DNA of 64,000 bases from positions 33,121,759 to 33,185,758 of the forward strand of contig OZ025249.1 of the NCBI GenBank assembly GCA_964019135.1. The letters are read 5' to 3'. Below, in pieces: positions 1 through 11,478 of this stretch. Every line of letters begins with the position of its first letter. Position 1 is the stretch's first letter. A program made the translations under genes and the position numbers. This DNA is from Arenicola marina. Lineage: Eukaryota; Annelida; Polychaeta; Arenicolidae. Below the pieces are notes generated by a model that was not told the origin of the DNA, did not search any database, and worked only from the letters and a program-made list of their open reading frames with translations.

Positions 1-67
1 CGCTCCATGCAATTGTCCTATTCTAGGGCGAAATATTTTGCCCCTGGCGTTTCGAACTTACGGGCCC
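1..67. mobile_element. Right half of a 108 bp foldback (MITE-like) element, cut by the window edge
   Basis: Positions 1-25 match the loop and 26-67 match the right arm of the foldback seen complete at 35304-35411. The arm ends in TTCGAACTTACGGGCCC. The left arm lies outside the window. The same site in the F2 and F4 segments (near 20120 and 53135) lacks it. Confidence 0.75.
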
Positions 68-600
68 AGGTCTTTCTGCGACCAGCGTAGGCGTCATCCC
101 AGGGGTCATGACATGACACGATGCTCTATCATTCATCATCTTCATTGACGCCGCATGACCTTGCTAGATATCAAATATCCTTCCCCAACCAGCTGCATGC
201 CGCCATATACTTACATACCGCCGTAGTGGTGGGCAAGCTCCCATTCATTACGGTGAACCTCCTCTCGATCCTCCGCGCAGCTCAGCTGGGTCCCCGAGCA
301 ATCATTTATCAAAATGGCGGGCTAGATTCTCAATGTATTGATAGAGGAAATGTACGAAAACAGATATACATACCGCGACGCCTAGCGGTGGAATGGGTCA
401 AGTATGGAGATTGACTGTTGTTAAGGAAAGGAAACCGGATGTTGGCTTACGGGAACGCACGCGTTGGAGACCAGCGGGTGAAGCTAAGACAGATCCAGAA
501 TTTTCAATTATGTTAGGGGCCACTTTGGGTAACAGGAGGACTTCCATGAAACCTAAGGCGAGAAAGAGGAAGATGACATTTGGTATTGAAAAGGGCAGCG

Positions 601-745
601 ACATTTATCGTGACAAGAATCCTAACATTCATTGTAACATGATTCGTGACATTAATCGTGACACAATTCTTGACATTAATCGTGACACAATTCCTGATAT
701 TAATCGTGACACGGTTCATGACATTAATCGTGACATCATCTATAT
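601..745. repeat. 24 bp minisatellite, about 6 copies (F1)
   Basis: Imperfect copies of a 24 bp unit read as CGTGACACAATTCCTGACAT plus TAAT. The unit is 8 codons long, so a DINRDTIP-like frame stays open by chance. The arrays at 20640, 35957 and 53655 are the same satellite with different copy number. Confidence 0.9.
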
Positions 746-894
746 CACGTGGCGATTTACATTGCGTAATAAGTTTGTGACACATTGAAGTGACACTCTT
801 AGCCCACCTCAGCCATTGACGACACTTCACTGAAAGCGCTGGGTTCACCTGGCACAGTGGGTTCATGAATCTCCATCTCACCGTCTGGTTAAAT

Positions 895-1125
895 AATGAC
901 GTAAGGTCGCATACGGCAGTCACACGTCTGTCTGTGTAGTCTCAGCCATATAGATGGCGCTAGGGTGTCGGTATAAATCTCATCGATTGGGTCGTGTTTT
1001 TGTTATCTCTTGGGTAACAACTTGTAGCATTGGGCATCACTGAGACTGATTGGTGACGCCACGCGATTGTGACGCATAGCCGTGGCACGTGATTGAGTCA
1101 CGTGACTGTGTCACGGCGTGACTGG
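895..1125 (+). promoter_or_regulatory. Candidate regulatory cluster in F1: CRE-like site, CTCF-like core, TATA, E-box palindromes
   Basis: The sequence shows TGACGTAA at 897-904, TAGATGGCGC at 951-960, TATAAAT at 972-978, CACGTG at 1086-1091, the palindrome GTCACGTGAC at 1097-1106 and GTCACGGCGTGAC at 1110-1122. TAGATGGCGC and TATAAAT recur with the same spacing in F2, F3 and F4. CACGTG is the classical bHLH-zip E-box. A promoter role is inferred from motifs only; no downstream ORF supports a gene. Confidence 0.3.
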
Positions 1126-1372
1126 CGCCTGGAATCTATCTTGTCCGGAGTTTTTTAAACACTTTTTAGCATTTTTGTATGTAATTTTCTGTCGGTTCCA
1201 GCGTTGGTTGTGGGGGTCTGTAAATGGTTTGTCGTGGACCAATACGTTGTCAGCATGTCATTATTGCCTCAACCATACTTGATTTTTGCAGTAAATAGTT
1301 CCGGCTTTGTGTGCAAGTCATGCCCCGTCCCCGCTCCATTTGATGATTCCTTTAGACCAAGAGATTCAGAAC

Positions 1373-1494
1373 ATCGCGACATCGGGAAGGCGGTGCGGAG
1401 ATGGTTTCAGGCAAGCGCCGTGTCTGGCTTACAACGCGGGGGGGGGGGCGGGTGGTGGGGGTGAAATCCGGGGATGGAAACATGACTGATATCA
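1373..1494. other. Left flank of GC minisatellite, type shared only with unit 4
   Basis: The stretch from about 1380 to 1490 matches 60585-60700 (shared words gggaaggcggtg and ctggcttacaacgc) and not the flanks of the GC minisatellites at 27600 or 40400. It includes a poly-G run at 1439-1448. It marks a recombination joint between F1 and a unit-4-type G segment. Confidence 0.7.
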
Positions 1495-4233
1495 GCACTG
1501 AGGCCAGGGCTGTGGCCAGGGCTGCGGCTGAGGCTGAGGCCGGGGCTGAGGCCGGGGGTTGGGGCCGAGGCCGGGGCTGAGGCCGGGGGTTGGGGCTGAG
1601 GCTGGAGCTGAGGCCGGGGGTTGGGGCTGAGGCCGGGGCTGAGGCTGAGGCTGAGGCCGGGACTGAGGCTGAGGCCGGGGCTGAGGCAGGGGCTGAGGCC
1701 GGGGCTGAGGCCGGGGCTGAGGCCGGGGCTGCTGGCAGCTGAGGCCGGGGGTTGGGGCTGAGGCCGGGGCTGAGGCTGAGGCTGAGGCCGGGACTGAGGC
1801 TGAGGCCAGGGCTGAGGCAGGGGCTGAGGCCGGGGCTGAGGCCGGGGCTGAGGCTGGGGCTGCTGGCAGCTGAGGCCGGGGGTTGGGGCTGAGGCTGAGC
1901 CCGGGGCTGAGGCCGGGACTGCTGGGAGCTGAGCCCGGGGGTTGGGGCTGAGGCCGGGGCTGGGGCTGAGGCCGGGGCTGAGGCCGAGGCTGAGGCCGGG
2001 GCTGAGGCTGAGGCTAAGGCCGGGGCTGAGGCCGGGGCTGAGGCCGGGGCTGAGGCCGGGGCTGAGGCCGGGGCTGCTGGCAGCTGAGGCCGGGGCTGCT
2101 GGCAGCTGAGGCCGGGGGTAAGGGCTGAGGCCGGGGCTGATGCCAGGGCTGAGGCCGGGGCTGAGGCCGGGGCTGAGGCCGGGGCTGAGGCCGGGGCTGA
2201 GGCCGGGGCTGCGGCCGGGGCTGCTGGCAGCTGAGGCCGGGGGTAAGGGCTGAGGCCGGGGCTAAGGCCGGGGCTGCTGGCAGCTGAGGCCGGGGTCCGG
2301 GCTGAGGCAGAGGCTGAGGCCGGGGCTGAGGCCGGGGCTGAGGCCGGGGCTGAGGCCGGGGCTGCTGGCAGCTGAGGCCGGGGCTTGGGGCTGAGGCTGA
2401 GCCCGGGGCTGAGGCCGGGGCTACTGGGAGCTGAGGCCGGGGGTTGGGGCTGAGGCCGGGGCTGGGGCTGAGGCCGGGGCAGAGGCCAAGGCTGAGGCCG
2501 AGGCAGAGGTCGGGGCTGAGGCCGGGTTGAGGCCGGGGCTGAGGACGACGCTTAGGCCGAAGCTGAGGCCGGGGCTGAGGCCGGGGCTGAGGCCGGGGCT
2601 GCCGGGGCTGAGGCCGAGGCTTAGGCCGAGGCTGAGGCCGAGACTTAGGCCGAGGCTGAGGCCGGGGGGGCTGAAGCCGGTGCTGAGGCCGGGGCTGCCG
2701 GGGCGGCTGGGAGCTGAGGCCGGAGCTGAGGCCGGTGGGTGGGGCTGAGGCCGATGGGTGGGGCTGAGGCCGGGTCTGAGGCCGGGGCTGAGGCCGGGGC
2801 TGAGGCCCGGTCTGAGGCCAAGGCTGAGGCCGGGGCTGAGGCCGGGGCTGCTGGGAGCTAGGCCGGGGGTTGGTGCTGAGGCTGGGGCTGGGGCTGAGGC
2901 CGGGGCTGAGGCCGGGGCTGAGGCCGGGGCTGAGGCCGGGTCTGAGGCCGGGTCTGAGGCAGGGGCTGAGGCCGGGGCTGAGGCCGGGGCTGAGGCCGGG
3001 GCTGAGACCGGGGCTGAGGCCAAGACTGAGGGCGAGGATGAGGCCGGGGCTGAGGCCGGGGCTGAGGCCGGGGCTGCCGGGGCTGCTGGGAGCTGAGGCC
3101 GGGGTTTGGGGCTGAAGCCGGGGCTGGGGTTGAGGCCGGGGCTGAGGCCGGGGCTGAGGCCGGGGCTGAGGCCGGGGCTGAGGCCGGGGCTGAGGCCGGG
3201 GTGTGGTGAGGCCTGGGCTGAGGCCGGGGCTGAGGCCGGGGCTGAGGCCGGGGCTGAGGCCGGGGCTGAGGCCGGGGCTGCTGGCAGCTGAGGCCGGGGC
3301 TTGGGGCTGAGGCTGAGCCCGGGGCTGAGGCCGGGGCTACTGGGAGCTGAGGCCGGGGGTTGGGGCTGAGGCCGGGGCTGGGGCTGAGGCCGGGGCAGAG
3401 GCCAAGGCTGAGGCCGAGGCAGAGGTCGGGGCTGAGGCCGGGTTGAGGCCGGGGCTGAGGACGACGCTTAGGCCGAAGCTGAGGCCGGGGCTGAGGCCGG
3501 GGCTGAGGCCGGGGCTGCCGGGGCTGAGGCCGAGGCTTAGGCCGAGGCTGAGGCCGAGACTTAGGCCGAGGCTGAGGCCGGGGGGGCTGAAGCCGGTGCT
3601 GAGGCCGGGGCTGCCGGGGCGGCTGGGAGCTGAGGCCGGAGCTGAGGCCGGTGGGTGGGGCTGAGGCCGATGGGTGGGGCTGAGGCCGGGTCTGAGGCCG
3701 GGGCTGAGGCCGGGGCTGAGGCCCGGTCTGAGGCCAAGGCTGAGGCCGGGGCTGAGGCCGGGGCTGCTGGGAGCTAGGCCGGGGGTTGGTGCTGAGGCCG
3801 GGGCTGGGGCTGAGGCCGGGGCTGAGGCCGGGGCTGAGGCCGGGGCTGAGGCCGGGTCTGAGGCCGGGTCTGAGGCAGGGGCTGAGGCCGGGGCTGAGGC
3901 CGGGGCTGAGGCCGGGGCTGAGACCGGGGCTGAGGCCAAGACTGAGGGCGAGGATGAGGCCGGGGCTGAGGCCGGGGCTGAGGCCGGGGCTGCCGGGGCT
4001 GCTGGGAGCTGAGGCCGGGGTTTGGGGCTGAAGCCGGGGCTGGGGTTGAGGCCGGGGCTGAGGCCGGGGCTGAGGCCGGGGCTGAGGCCGGGGCTAAGGC
4101 CGGGGCTGAGGCCGGGGCTGAGGCCGGGGCTGAGGCCGGGGCTGAGGCCGGGGTGTGGTGAGGCCTGGGCTGAGGCCGGGGCTGAGGCCGGGGCTGAGGC
4201 CGGGGCTGAGGCCGGGGCTGAGGCCGGAGCTGA
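1495..4233. repeat. GC-rich 12 bp minisatellite G1 (GAGGCCGGGGCT)n with a 916 bp higher-order duplication
   Basis: About 2.7 kb of the 12 bp unit GAGGCCGGGGCT and variants, broken every few dozen units by GCTGGCAGCTGAGG-type spacers. Positions from about 2368 to 3284 recur at about 3284-4200 with a constant 916 bp offset: three separate variant landmarks (2527/3443, 2758/3674, 2870/3786) agree. Every unit carries GGGG and one CpG, so G-quadruplex formation and dense methylation are plausible. Because 12 is a multiple of 3, GAEA, RPGL and APAS-type frames are open on both strands without being genes. Confidence 0.95.
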
Positions 4234-5056
4234 AGCCGAGCCGTCAGCCTTCGTAACCTCATTGCGCTTTCCCTTTATATCTCGATCGTCTTGGACGTCT
4301 AAATAATGAATAATTATATAACTGTTGGTGGTTCGCTTTTTCTCTGTCCTTTGACCGTGGCGCACCCTGAGCCAGGGCGTGGACTACATGAACAATAAGA
4401 GCTTTTGAGGGGAAGTTCGATGCGTCTGTGGGGTGACAGACGTTGGACATGGCGGAGCCATTGGGTTTTAAGAACCAATATACCGCATGGTGCGGATGTA
4501 ATAAGGCCTTCATTGGCTTCACCAGCCGCTGCAGGAATCGGTTAATCGGGTTGAACAATGGTTTTACCTCCCAGTTTGTGAAATTTTGCGTAGACATAGT
4601 CTGACATGAAGTTACGTTTCCCTACTGATTCGATTCCGATAGCACATCGAAAGGATGTCAGCATATCTGAAATATTTCCCTTTGATTGGTTATATGGTTG
4701 GTACCTCGAAATTACATCTGTGGCTCGCAAACGCAGTTGTCTGGCATTGTCACGTGTGTTTCGGATGTGCCATTGTCACGGTTAACTTAGGTCGTTATGA
4801 GACTCCACCACAATGTAGGAATGGGCGCAGAGGTGATGTGGGTGGTCCATGTCCAAAATACTAACGAGGGTGGGTGGGGCGGGATGGGGATTGGCGGTTT
4901 GTTGTCGGCTTGGCAAGCACAACAGACCGGCATGACGAGTCGATCAATATCTGGAAAGCCAAGAAAGCTGGCAGGATATTTTACCAATTGTTCGCGCTTT
5001 ATCGCTAACATTTGTATTCAACGTCCAACACAAAACGAGATTTACCTCTGCTCTAT

Positions 5057-5059
<3 letters not shown>
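4234..5059. repeat. Segmental duplication H, copy 1
   Basis: Non-satellite flank directly after the GC minisatellite, collinear with 28114-28925, 41193-42015 and 61109-61885. H1 and H3 are the closest pair. ORFs of 69 aa (+) and 112 aa (-) are open here but are broken or lose their start in H2 and H4, so I do not annotate them as genes. Confidence 0.9.

Positions 5060-5089
<30 letters not shown>
5060..5089. repeat. (TA)n microsatellite, left side of the 7.5 kb insertion
   Basis: About 15 TA repeats. In units 2 and 3 the matching TA tract (28926-28951, 42016-42032) runs straight into GCGTGTGCACGCGTCATGAC. Here it is followed by private sequence, and the shared sequence resumes after a second TA tract at 12607-12632. 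Confidence 0.9.
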
Positions 5090-5382
5090 ACAATATAGAC
5101 GACATTAGGACAACGGCTGGAATTAGGTCAACCGGAGGGTATTAGGTCAACGGCGCTATATATCCCACTCAGCCATCGTTTTTGTGACTTTTTTTTTTAT
5201 TAATGTATTCATTTGGGCGTAATTAACTCTCAGGCCAATTATTATTCATTTCTGTTGCATATTAAAAGATATATGGTCGAGCGTTGTCCTAAGACCGTTG
5301 ACCTAAAACTGTTGTCCTAATGTCAAAAGTGTTCTACAACACAGACGACATTAGGTCAACAGGTTGACTTAATACCATATAT

Positions 5383-5665
5383 GTTTCGCGTTGTCTTAAT
5401 ACCGTATATATTTCGCGTTGCCTTAATACCGTATATATTTAGAGTTGCAATAATACTACGTTTCGCATTGCCTTGATACCGTAGATGTTTCGAGTTGCGG
5501 TAATACTACAGGTTTCGCATTGCCTTAATACCGCCTATATTTCGCGTTGCGTTAATACCGTAATGTTTCGAGTTGCGTTAATACTACAGATTTCGCATTG
5601 CCTAGCATATATTTCGCGTTGCCTTACTACGGTATAAGTTTCGGGTTGCCTTAATACCATATAGA
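5383..5665. repeat. 27 bp tandem repeat (TTTCGCGTTGCCTTAATACC...), about 11 diverged copies
   Basis: Units start TTTCGCGTTGCCTTAATACC followed by GTATATA, with alternating variants TTTCGAGTTGCGTTAATACTAC. The array lies just inside the left end of the 7.5 kb block and shares the GTTG...TTAA core with the terminal words. Confidence 0.8.
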
Positions 5666-6054
5666 ATTATGATCTAAATTAACACGATTTTAATCATTGA
5701 TTATAATCTTTATACCAGGCCCAAGCCGGGGAGACAATTGATACGACTATCGTGTAAGTCTTGTACGTCAGAATTATGTAAGAGACTGCGCATTATAAAT
5801 CCGAATACTATAGCAAAAACAATTATGATGCATCAACAAGATGTATTTATCAAATTTTGATCATTGTCTGAAATGTGAGGTTCACGGCAGTGAGGTAATA
5901 AATCTGAGGGCAAGCAGATACAACAATACATGGATTAGAGTATTAGAAATTGAAACTTTTATTTCTTCCTGTTCCAGAATATGGAAATAATGCAATTAAC
6001 ATGATAGAAGATAATATAGCATTATAGCGTATCGTGAGTTCGAGAATACGGAAG

Positions 6055-7770
6055 CGGGATGATCGAATACCCCGGTTCGTACGCCTAAGGTATTCCTGCC
6101 TGCTGCCCCCACCCCCCTGCACCCGCCACCGCTTCCTACGCCAAATGTACTCCTGTCTCCTGTCCCCCATTCCTTCGCCTAAAACACTCCTGCGTCCTAC
6201 CGTCCCCCGCCCCCGGTCCCTACGCCTAAAATACTCCAGCTTCCTACCCCCCCGCCCCCCCAAACCAGTTCCTGGTTCTTACGCCTAAGATACTCCGGCT
6301 TCCTGGAACCCTCTCGATTCTTAGCCTATCATACTTGTCCTTCCACCCCCCCCCCCCGCTTCACCCTCCCAGGCCCTCCGGCTCCGCCGATTCGTATGCC
6401 TGCTTCTGCCCCCCCCCCCCCCTCCACCCCATCCCCCGTTCAAACGCCTATAAGCCACTCCTGCCTCCTGGCCCCCGGTTTCTAAGCCTAAGGTACCCCT
6501 GGCTCCTGGCCTCCCGATTCCTACGCATAAGATACCCCTGTATCATAGACCCCCGGTTCCTACGCCTAAGATATTCATGCCTCCTGGCCCCCCGGTTTCT
6601 ACGCCTAAGATACCCCTGTCGCCTGGGCCCCCGGTTCCTAAGTGTAAGACACTCCTGCCTCCTGGCCCCCGGTTCCTAAGCCTAAGACACTCCTGCCTCC
6701 TGGCCCCCCGGTTCCCACGCCTAAAAGACACACTTGCCTCCTGGCCCCCGGTTTCTACGCCAAAGATACGCCTGCCTCCTGGCCCCCTGGTTTCCACGCA
6801 AAAAACACTCTTGCCCCCTAGCCCCCCGGTTCCCACGCCTAAAAGACACACTTGCCTCCTGCCCCCCCGGTTTCTACGCCAACGACACTCCTGCCCCTTA
6901 GCCCCCCGGTTACTACGCCTAAGATACGCCTGCCTCATGGGCCCCCGGTTCCTACACCTAAGATACGCCTGCCTCCTGGCCTCCCAGTTTCTACGCCTAA
7001 GATACCCCTAGCTCCTGGCCCCCCGGTTCCTACGCAAAAGACACTCATGCCTCCTGGCCCACCGGTTCCAATGCAGAAGATACGCCTGCCTCCTGGCCCC
7101 CGGTTCCCACGCCTAAGATACGCCTCCCTCCTGGCCCCCCGGTTCCTATGCCTAAGATACTCGTAGCTCCTGGCCCCCCGGTTCCTACGCCAAAGACACT
7201 CATGCCTCCTGGCCCACCGGTACCTATGCCTGAGATACGCCTGCCTCCTGGACCCCCGGTTCCTACGCCTAAGATACCCCTGGCTGCTGGCCCCCCGGTT
7301 CCTACGCCAAAGACACTCATGCCTCTTGGTCCTCCGGTTTCTACGCCAAAGACACTGCTACCTCCTGGTCCCCGGTTCCTACGCCTAAGATACGCCTGCC
7401 TCCTCGGACTCCAGTTCCTACGCCAAAGACACTCATGCCTCCTGGTCCCCCGATTCCTAAGCCTAAGATACCCCTGGCTCCTGGGCCCCCGGGGTTCTAC
7501 GCATAAGATACGCCTGCCCAATAGCCCACCGATTTCTATACTTAAGATATACTCCTGCCTCCTGGCCCCCGGTTTCCACGCCTATAAGTCCCTCCTGCCT
7601 CGTGCCTCTCCGGTTCCTAGCTACGCCTAAGATATATTGCTGCCTCCTGGCCCCCTGGTTGCCCCGCCTAAGATACGCCTCCCTCTTGGATCCCCGGTTC
7701 CCACGCCTAAGATATACTCCTGCCCCCCCCCCCCCGGTTCTCACGCCTAAGATACGCATCCCTGCTTGCT
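6055..7770. repeat. 39 bp C-rich minisatellite, about 40 copies
   Basis: The unit is close to CCTCCTGGCCCCCCGGTTCC followed by TACGCCTAAGATACGCCTG. Thirteen codons per unit keep several frames open (PPGPPVPTPK-type on +, GVGTGGPGG-type on -). Frames change between units because poly-C runs vary, which argues against coding. This satellite occurs only inside the 7.5 kb block. Confidence 0.9.
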
Positions 7771-8643
7771 GATACCACGGGCGGATGGACATATACCACT
7801 GGACGCCCACTGGGTCAGACAATATATCATAAGAAATACCATGAACAGAATAAGTTTGAACTTTAACGGGGAACACGTAGTATGTACATCAAAGGTGTAG
7901 GGAATCAAAATATGACTGTATGCATACATCCTTAAACATTAAATATATTCATCATGCATACAGATTGATATTGATATTGTAGATATATTGCGCCGCGAAT
8001 AACGCCATCCGTCGCCCGGCATCTTCGACCATCGGGTGTATATGCCCTCTCCTTCAAAAGAAAATACCCGAACATCAGGAGCACGGACATTAAAAGTGCC
8101 AACGTCATGGCGAAAACTATAGAGACTGATTAATTTTTAACAGAAACCAATTTTATTAGCATAGCTTCGATTCCACCTCATTTAAGTACTGCCTCCTGCC
8201 CGTTTGATTGGTATACTTATCATCGTACGTTCTTTTCATGACGATCGAGATACGAGTTCGCCATTTTAGTTTATTACATCAGTATAGCCTAGTCTAAAAC
8301 CTATCATATCAGTATACATAAGCACCTCAGGCACTTAATTTAAGCTGCCAAAACATTTATAAGCTTATACAAAATTCAAACGCTGAATTGCACAAGCGCT
8401 TCCCAGCTTTCAGAATGAAGTTTTCACGATGCCATATAAAACGTTTGATTAAGGTTTGATCAATATACATATGAATATCCTCCATTGCTAAACACAACGA
8501 ATATGTACAAACAGAATGAATAGAAAAATTCCACAGAGGTGGCCGATTTTAATACAATTTTTTTTAATTGGCCAAGAAAATTAAGTAGAATATATTGCAT
8601 CTCTGTTTATAGTTATCAATTATAATTGATATGTGCATTCGCA

Positions 8644-8687
8644 ACACATGATCAGGTTAAACACTAAAGTTTAACCTGATCATGTGT
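8644..8687. repeat. Perfect 19 bp inverted repeat with 6 nt loop
   Basis: Left arm ACACATGATCAGGTTAAAC at 8644-8662 and its exact reverse complement at 8669-8687, loop actaaa. It could be a foldback remnant or an RNA hairpin. Confidence 0.9.
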
Positions 8688-10741
8688 ATACTCTTAACAA
8701 CTGCTTCATATTAACATATATATTGCATTGCAGTCAATGTGTTAAGCCATCTGTGCATGGCAAGAATAACTGTTATGTGAAGACAATGTAATAAACATAT
8801 TCTTCTATAATAGAAATCCACAATGCACCTTAATGCACAACAAAAGTCAGTACTTGTGCAAGTTGTAATTTACAGTGATGGTTGTCAGGGTAACTTGTAG
8901 AGCTCGGGGGAAGGTCATTGGTCAAATCCATGAATCAATAAATTATAGTTTTTCGACATTAGTACAGATATAGTTAGAATGTAACCTATGTGCAATAATT
9001 AGTTAACTTTTAATATTAGTGGCATCAATTTATAGGTGGGGATTAATTATGACAAATTAATTGCTGCATTCACAAACTGGTGCATACTCAAATGGAAGAG
9101 ATTAAAACATGAATAAAAAGCTCATAGGGATCATCAGTCAGATCAGGAATTTGTGCAGTATGTAAATTGTTAAGAGAATGCTACTGTATTTGCAGTACCA
9201 GTACATCCTGTTAGGTACAGTCACAGTTAATTTGTGATAGCTTGTTCAGTTATAAGAATGTTGACAATTACATATGTTAATGCTCTACATGTTTTTAAAT
9301 TTATATGTCACCAGTTGTGCCTGCGGGACATAGGTTAATTATGTATGATTGAGATAACATTATGATTTATTGCAGCACAACATTTTTTAAATGATAGTTC
9401 TGGTTGTTACATTTGTTCCATAAACTTGATAACAATTGATTACATAAGGTATATATTTCAGTAAAGTATTATACAGATAATACTAACCAAAATACAATTG
9501 CATGATCTACTGGTTCCACAATTGTTTGAACATACAATGAACATGATAATTAAATTTAAAAATAAAATGATTCTGTGGATCGAATATGACAAAGGAGCTT
9601 AAGTTTGCAATATTACAAAAATACTCGGGAATAAGAGGTGTTCAAGAAAACTGTATATCTGCAACTATAAATCAAACTATATGCAATAATAACAATGAGA
9701 AATTAAGTCATATATATCTTGATATTGCATAACCTATATACAGGTTATTATTACTTGGTCTACTTTATCCATGTAATTTAATCCTTTATCTTTAATACCA
9801 TATCATTCACAGGAGATGTATGATTGTATGATTTCTCAATGGAAATTGTTATGAAACTTCTACATGGTAAATAATACCAAATTGTAAAGAAGATGTTCCA
9901 GTGCACATCATATATAGCAATTGCAATAACCCTAATAACATTAATAATATATGGCTACACAGCCAAATAATTGTGCTCCTTTAGGTCTGAACAAGAGATT
10001 CTTTTGGTTAGGTATTTGCAACAAAATTGTTCTGGTCTAGTTCAGGTACAGAAAGCAATGTTGGCCATCAAGACAACTTACACATGCTTTCGGACTTCAA
10101 CATGCCTATAATTAAGTTGCACACTACAGGCAAAAGACATTAATTATTCCTTTGAAGGGAGTCCTTTCCATTTATATCTCAGATTCTTTATGTGAATACC
10201 ATTATGACTGCAGGAGTGCATAATTTTGTTTTTAAATTGCAGTAAAATGATATTGATATAGGATCTAAGTATTATGATACATACTCATTACAATTATAAT
10301 TTTGTATTTATTAGTATACAATACTATCTTTTTTAATATATTGTTACCAGTGCATAAATGCATACCCAGTACTATTTGGTCATTTCACGCCTGCCAAATC
10401 AATTGTTTGTCTATAAAAACTTAGTCATATATAAAATATATTGCATTGTCACCTACAAAAATGCCCTTGCAATATTACAATCAGTTTAATCAACTTTATG
10501 TCAATTCATATTAAAAGCTGACAGTTTAGCTACTTTATCACCCACCCTAAATGGCCTAAAAATGACAGATTAATTAAACCGTAGTACTTAATTATTAGTA
10601 TTTACATATCCATCATACTGGCAGGCAATATCACTTGTACTTGATAAACGGATAAGGTTTAATGTCAAGCTCTGCTCAGTTCAGGTCTTAATTTAATTAT
10701 TAACTGATTTTTCCAAATTGTTGTATTACATGTCATAAGAA

Positions 10742-10848
10742 ATACAGCCCAGACAGGTACTCAGATTTGTTGACAAACAACACCCTTAGATGCTCAACCC
10801 TTGTGGTGTTATTTGTCAACAATTTTAAATGCATGTGCCAGGCTGTAT
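10742..10848. repeat. Imperfect inverted repeat with arms of about 43 bp
   Basis: Arms 10742-10784 and 10805-10848. The outer ends pair as ATACAGCC with GGCTGTAT. The inner part pairs TTGTTGACAAACAACACC with GGTGTTATTTGTCAACAA, one mismatch. The middle of the arms is poorly paired. A MITE remnant is most likely; a pre-miRNA-like transcript is possible but unsupported. Confidence 0.75.
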
Positions 10849-10954
10849 ATGGTATAGCCTATTTGTCAAATTAGTGATACAATCTATTTTCTTATTAATG
10901 GAATTAAAATTAGATGATCTTAGACATGACCAGATTGCAATAGCAAGCCCTGTA

Positions 10955-11030
10955 GGATTGTTGGAGGAGGGGAGGGGGGCGAAGGAAAGGGAGAGGGGAG
11001 GCGGCTAGGGGGAGGGGGGATCGCATTTCC
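10955..11030. repeat. G-rich purine tract
   Basis: A long G/A run with several GGGG blocks, able in principle to form triplex or G-quadruplex DNA. It is followed by a poly-T run at 11045-11054. Confidence 0.7.
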
Positions 11031-11436
11031 AAATCATGAGGATTTTTTTTTTTCCAGGTCACAGTGAATTAAATGGAGAACTCACAGCATACAATAGAAG
11101 GAACTGATAATACAGATTGACAATTTCTCAATTCTCAGTTCACAATTAATGAAAATCATTGATCACGACGGTCAGCTAATATCTCAATCCCAGTTCATGA
11201 AGAATTATTTTTCTAATTCCCAGTTCACAGTGACATGAAAAGCCTATTCCTGAGTACCTAGGAATGTGAATACTCCTTGCACCCCCCAACCACCCCCACC
11301 CCTGCTTGTAAGATGTAAATCTGTGTACTGAAGCTTTTATTGTTTTAGTGTAGCCTGTATGTAGGCCAACTGTCACTGTCACTGGGTGCCAGTGCTGATA
11401 CTTGATACTACTAGGCTACTGCCCACTGGCTGCCGT

Positions 11437-11478
11437 GGCGTTTCTGGTTAGGCCTACACCGGTCTAGCCAGAAACGCC
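11437..11478. repeat. 18 bp inverted repeat with 6 nt loop
   Basis: GGCGTTTCTGGTTAGGCC pairs with GGTCTAGCCAGAAACGCC with two mismatches; loop tacacc. Confidence 0.85.

Larger units (their letters stand above)
68..1372. repeat. Segmental duplication F, copy 1 (truncated on its right)
   Basis: This stretch is collinear with 35412-36720 at an offset of 35344. In the 294 bp from 121 to 414 I count 9 differences from 35465-35758, about 97% identity. Other copies start near 20115 and 53130. It holds a short 24 bp minisatellite and a conserved TATA/E-box region. Near 1372, just after the shared agaccaagagattca, the sequence leaves the F3 path and joins the left flank of a GC minisatellite of the type seen at 60585, so about 1 kb or more of F plus all of R and S is missing from this unit. 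No conserved coding frame is present. Confidence 0.85.

Noticed and set aside
121-414. 97 aa ORF kept in F1 and F3
   Set aside because: Nine nucleotide differences cause seven amino acid changes, and F2 and F4 have an early stop after about 17 codons.
3337-4365. Long ORFs (up to 342 aa) with ASAP, RPGL or GAEA repeats in the GC minisatellites
   Set aside because: The unit is 12 bp without stops, so frames on both strands are open at once. No conserved flanking coding sequence exists.
4655-4864. 69 aa ORF (MSAYLKYF...) and the overlapping minus 112 aa ORF in H1 and H3
   Set aside because: H2 and H4 carry stop, start-loss or frame changes; conservation between H1 and H3 only reflects recent duplication.
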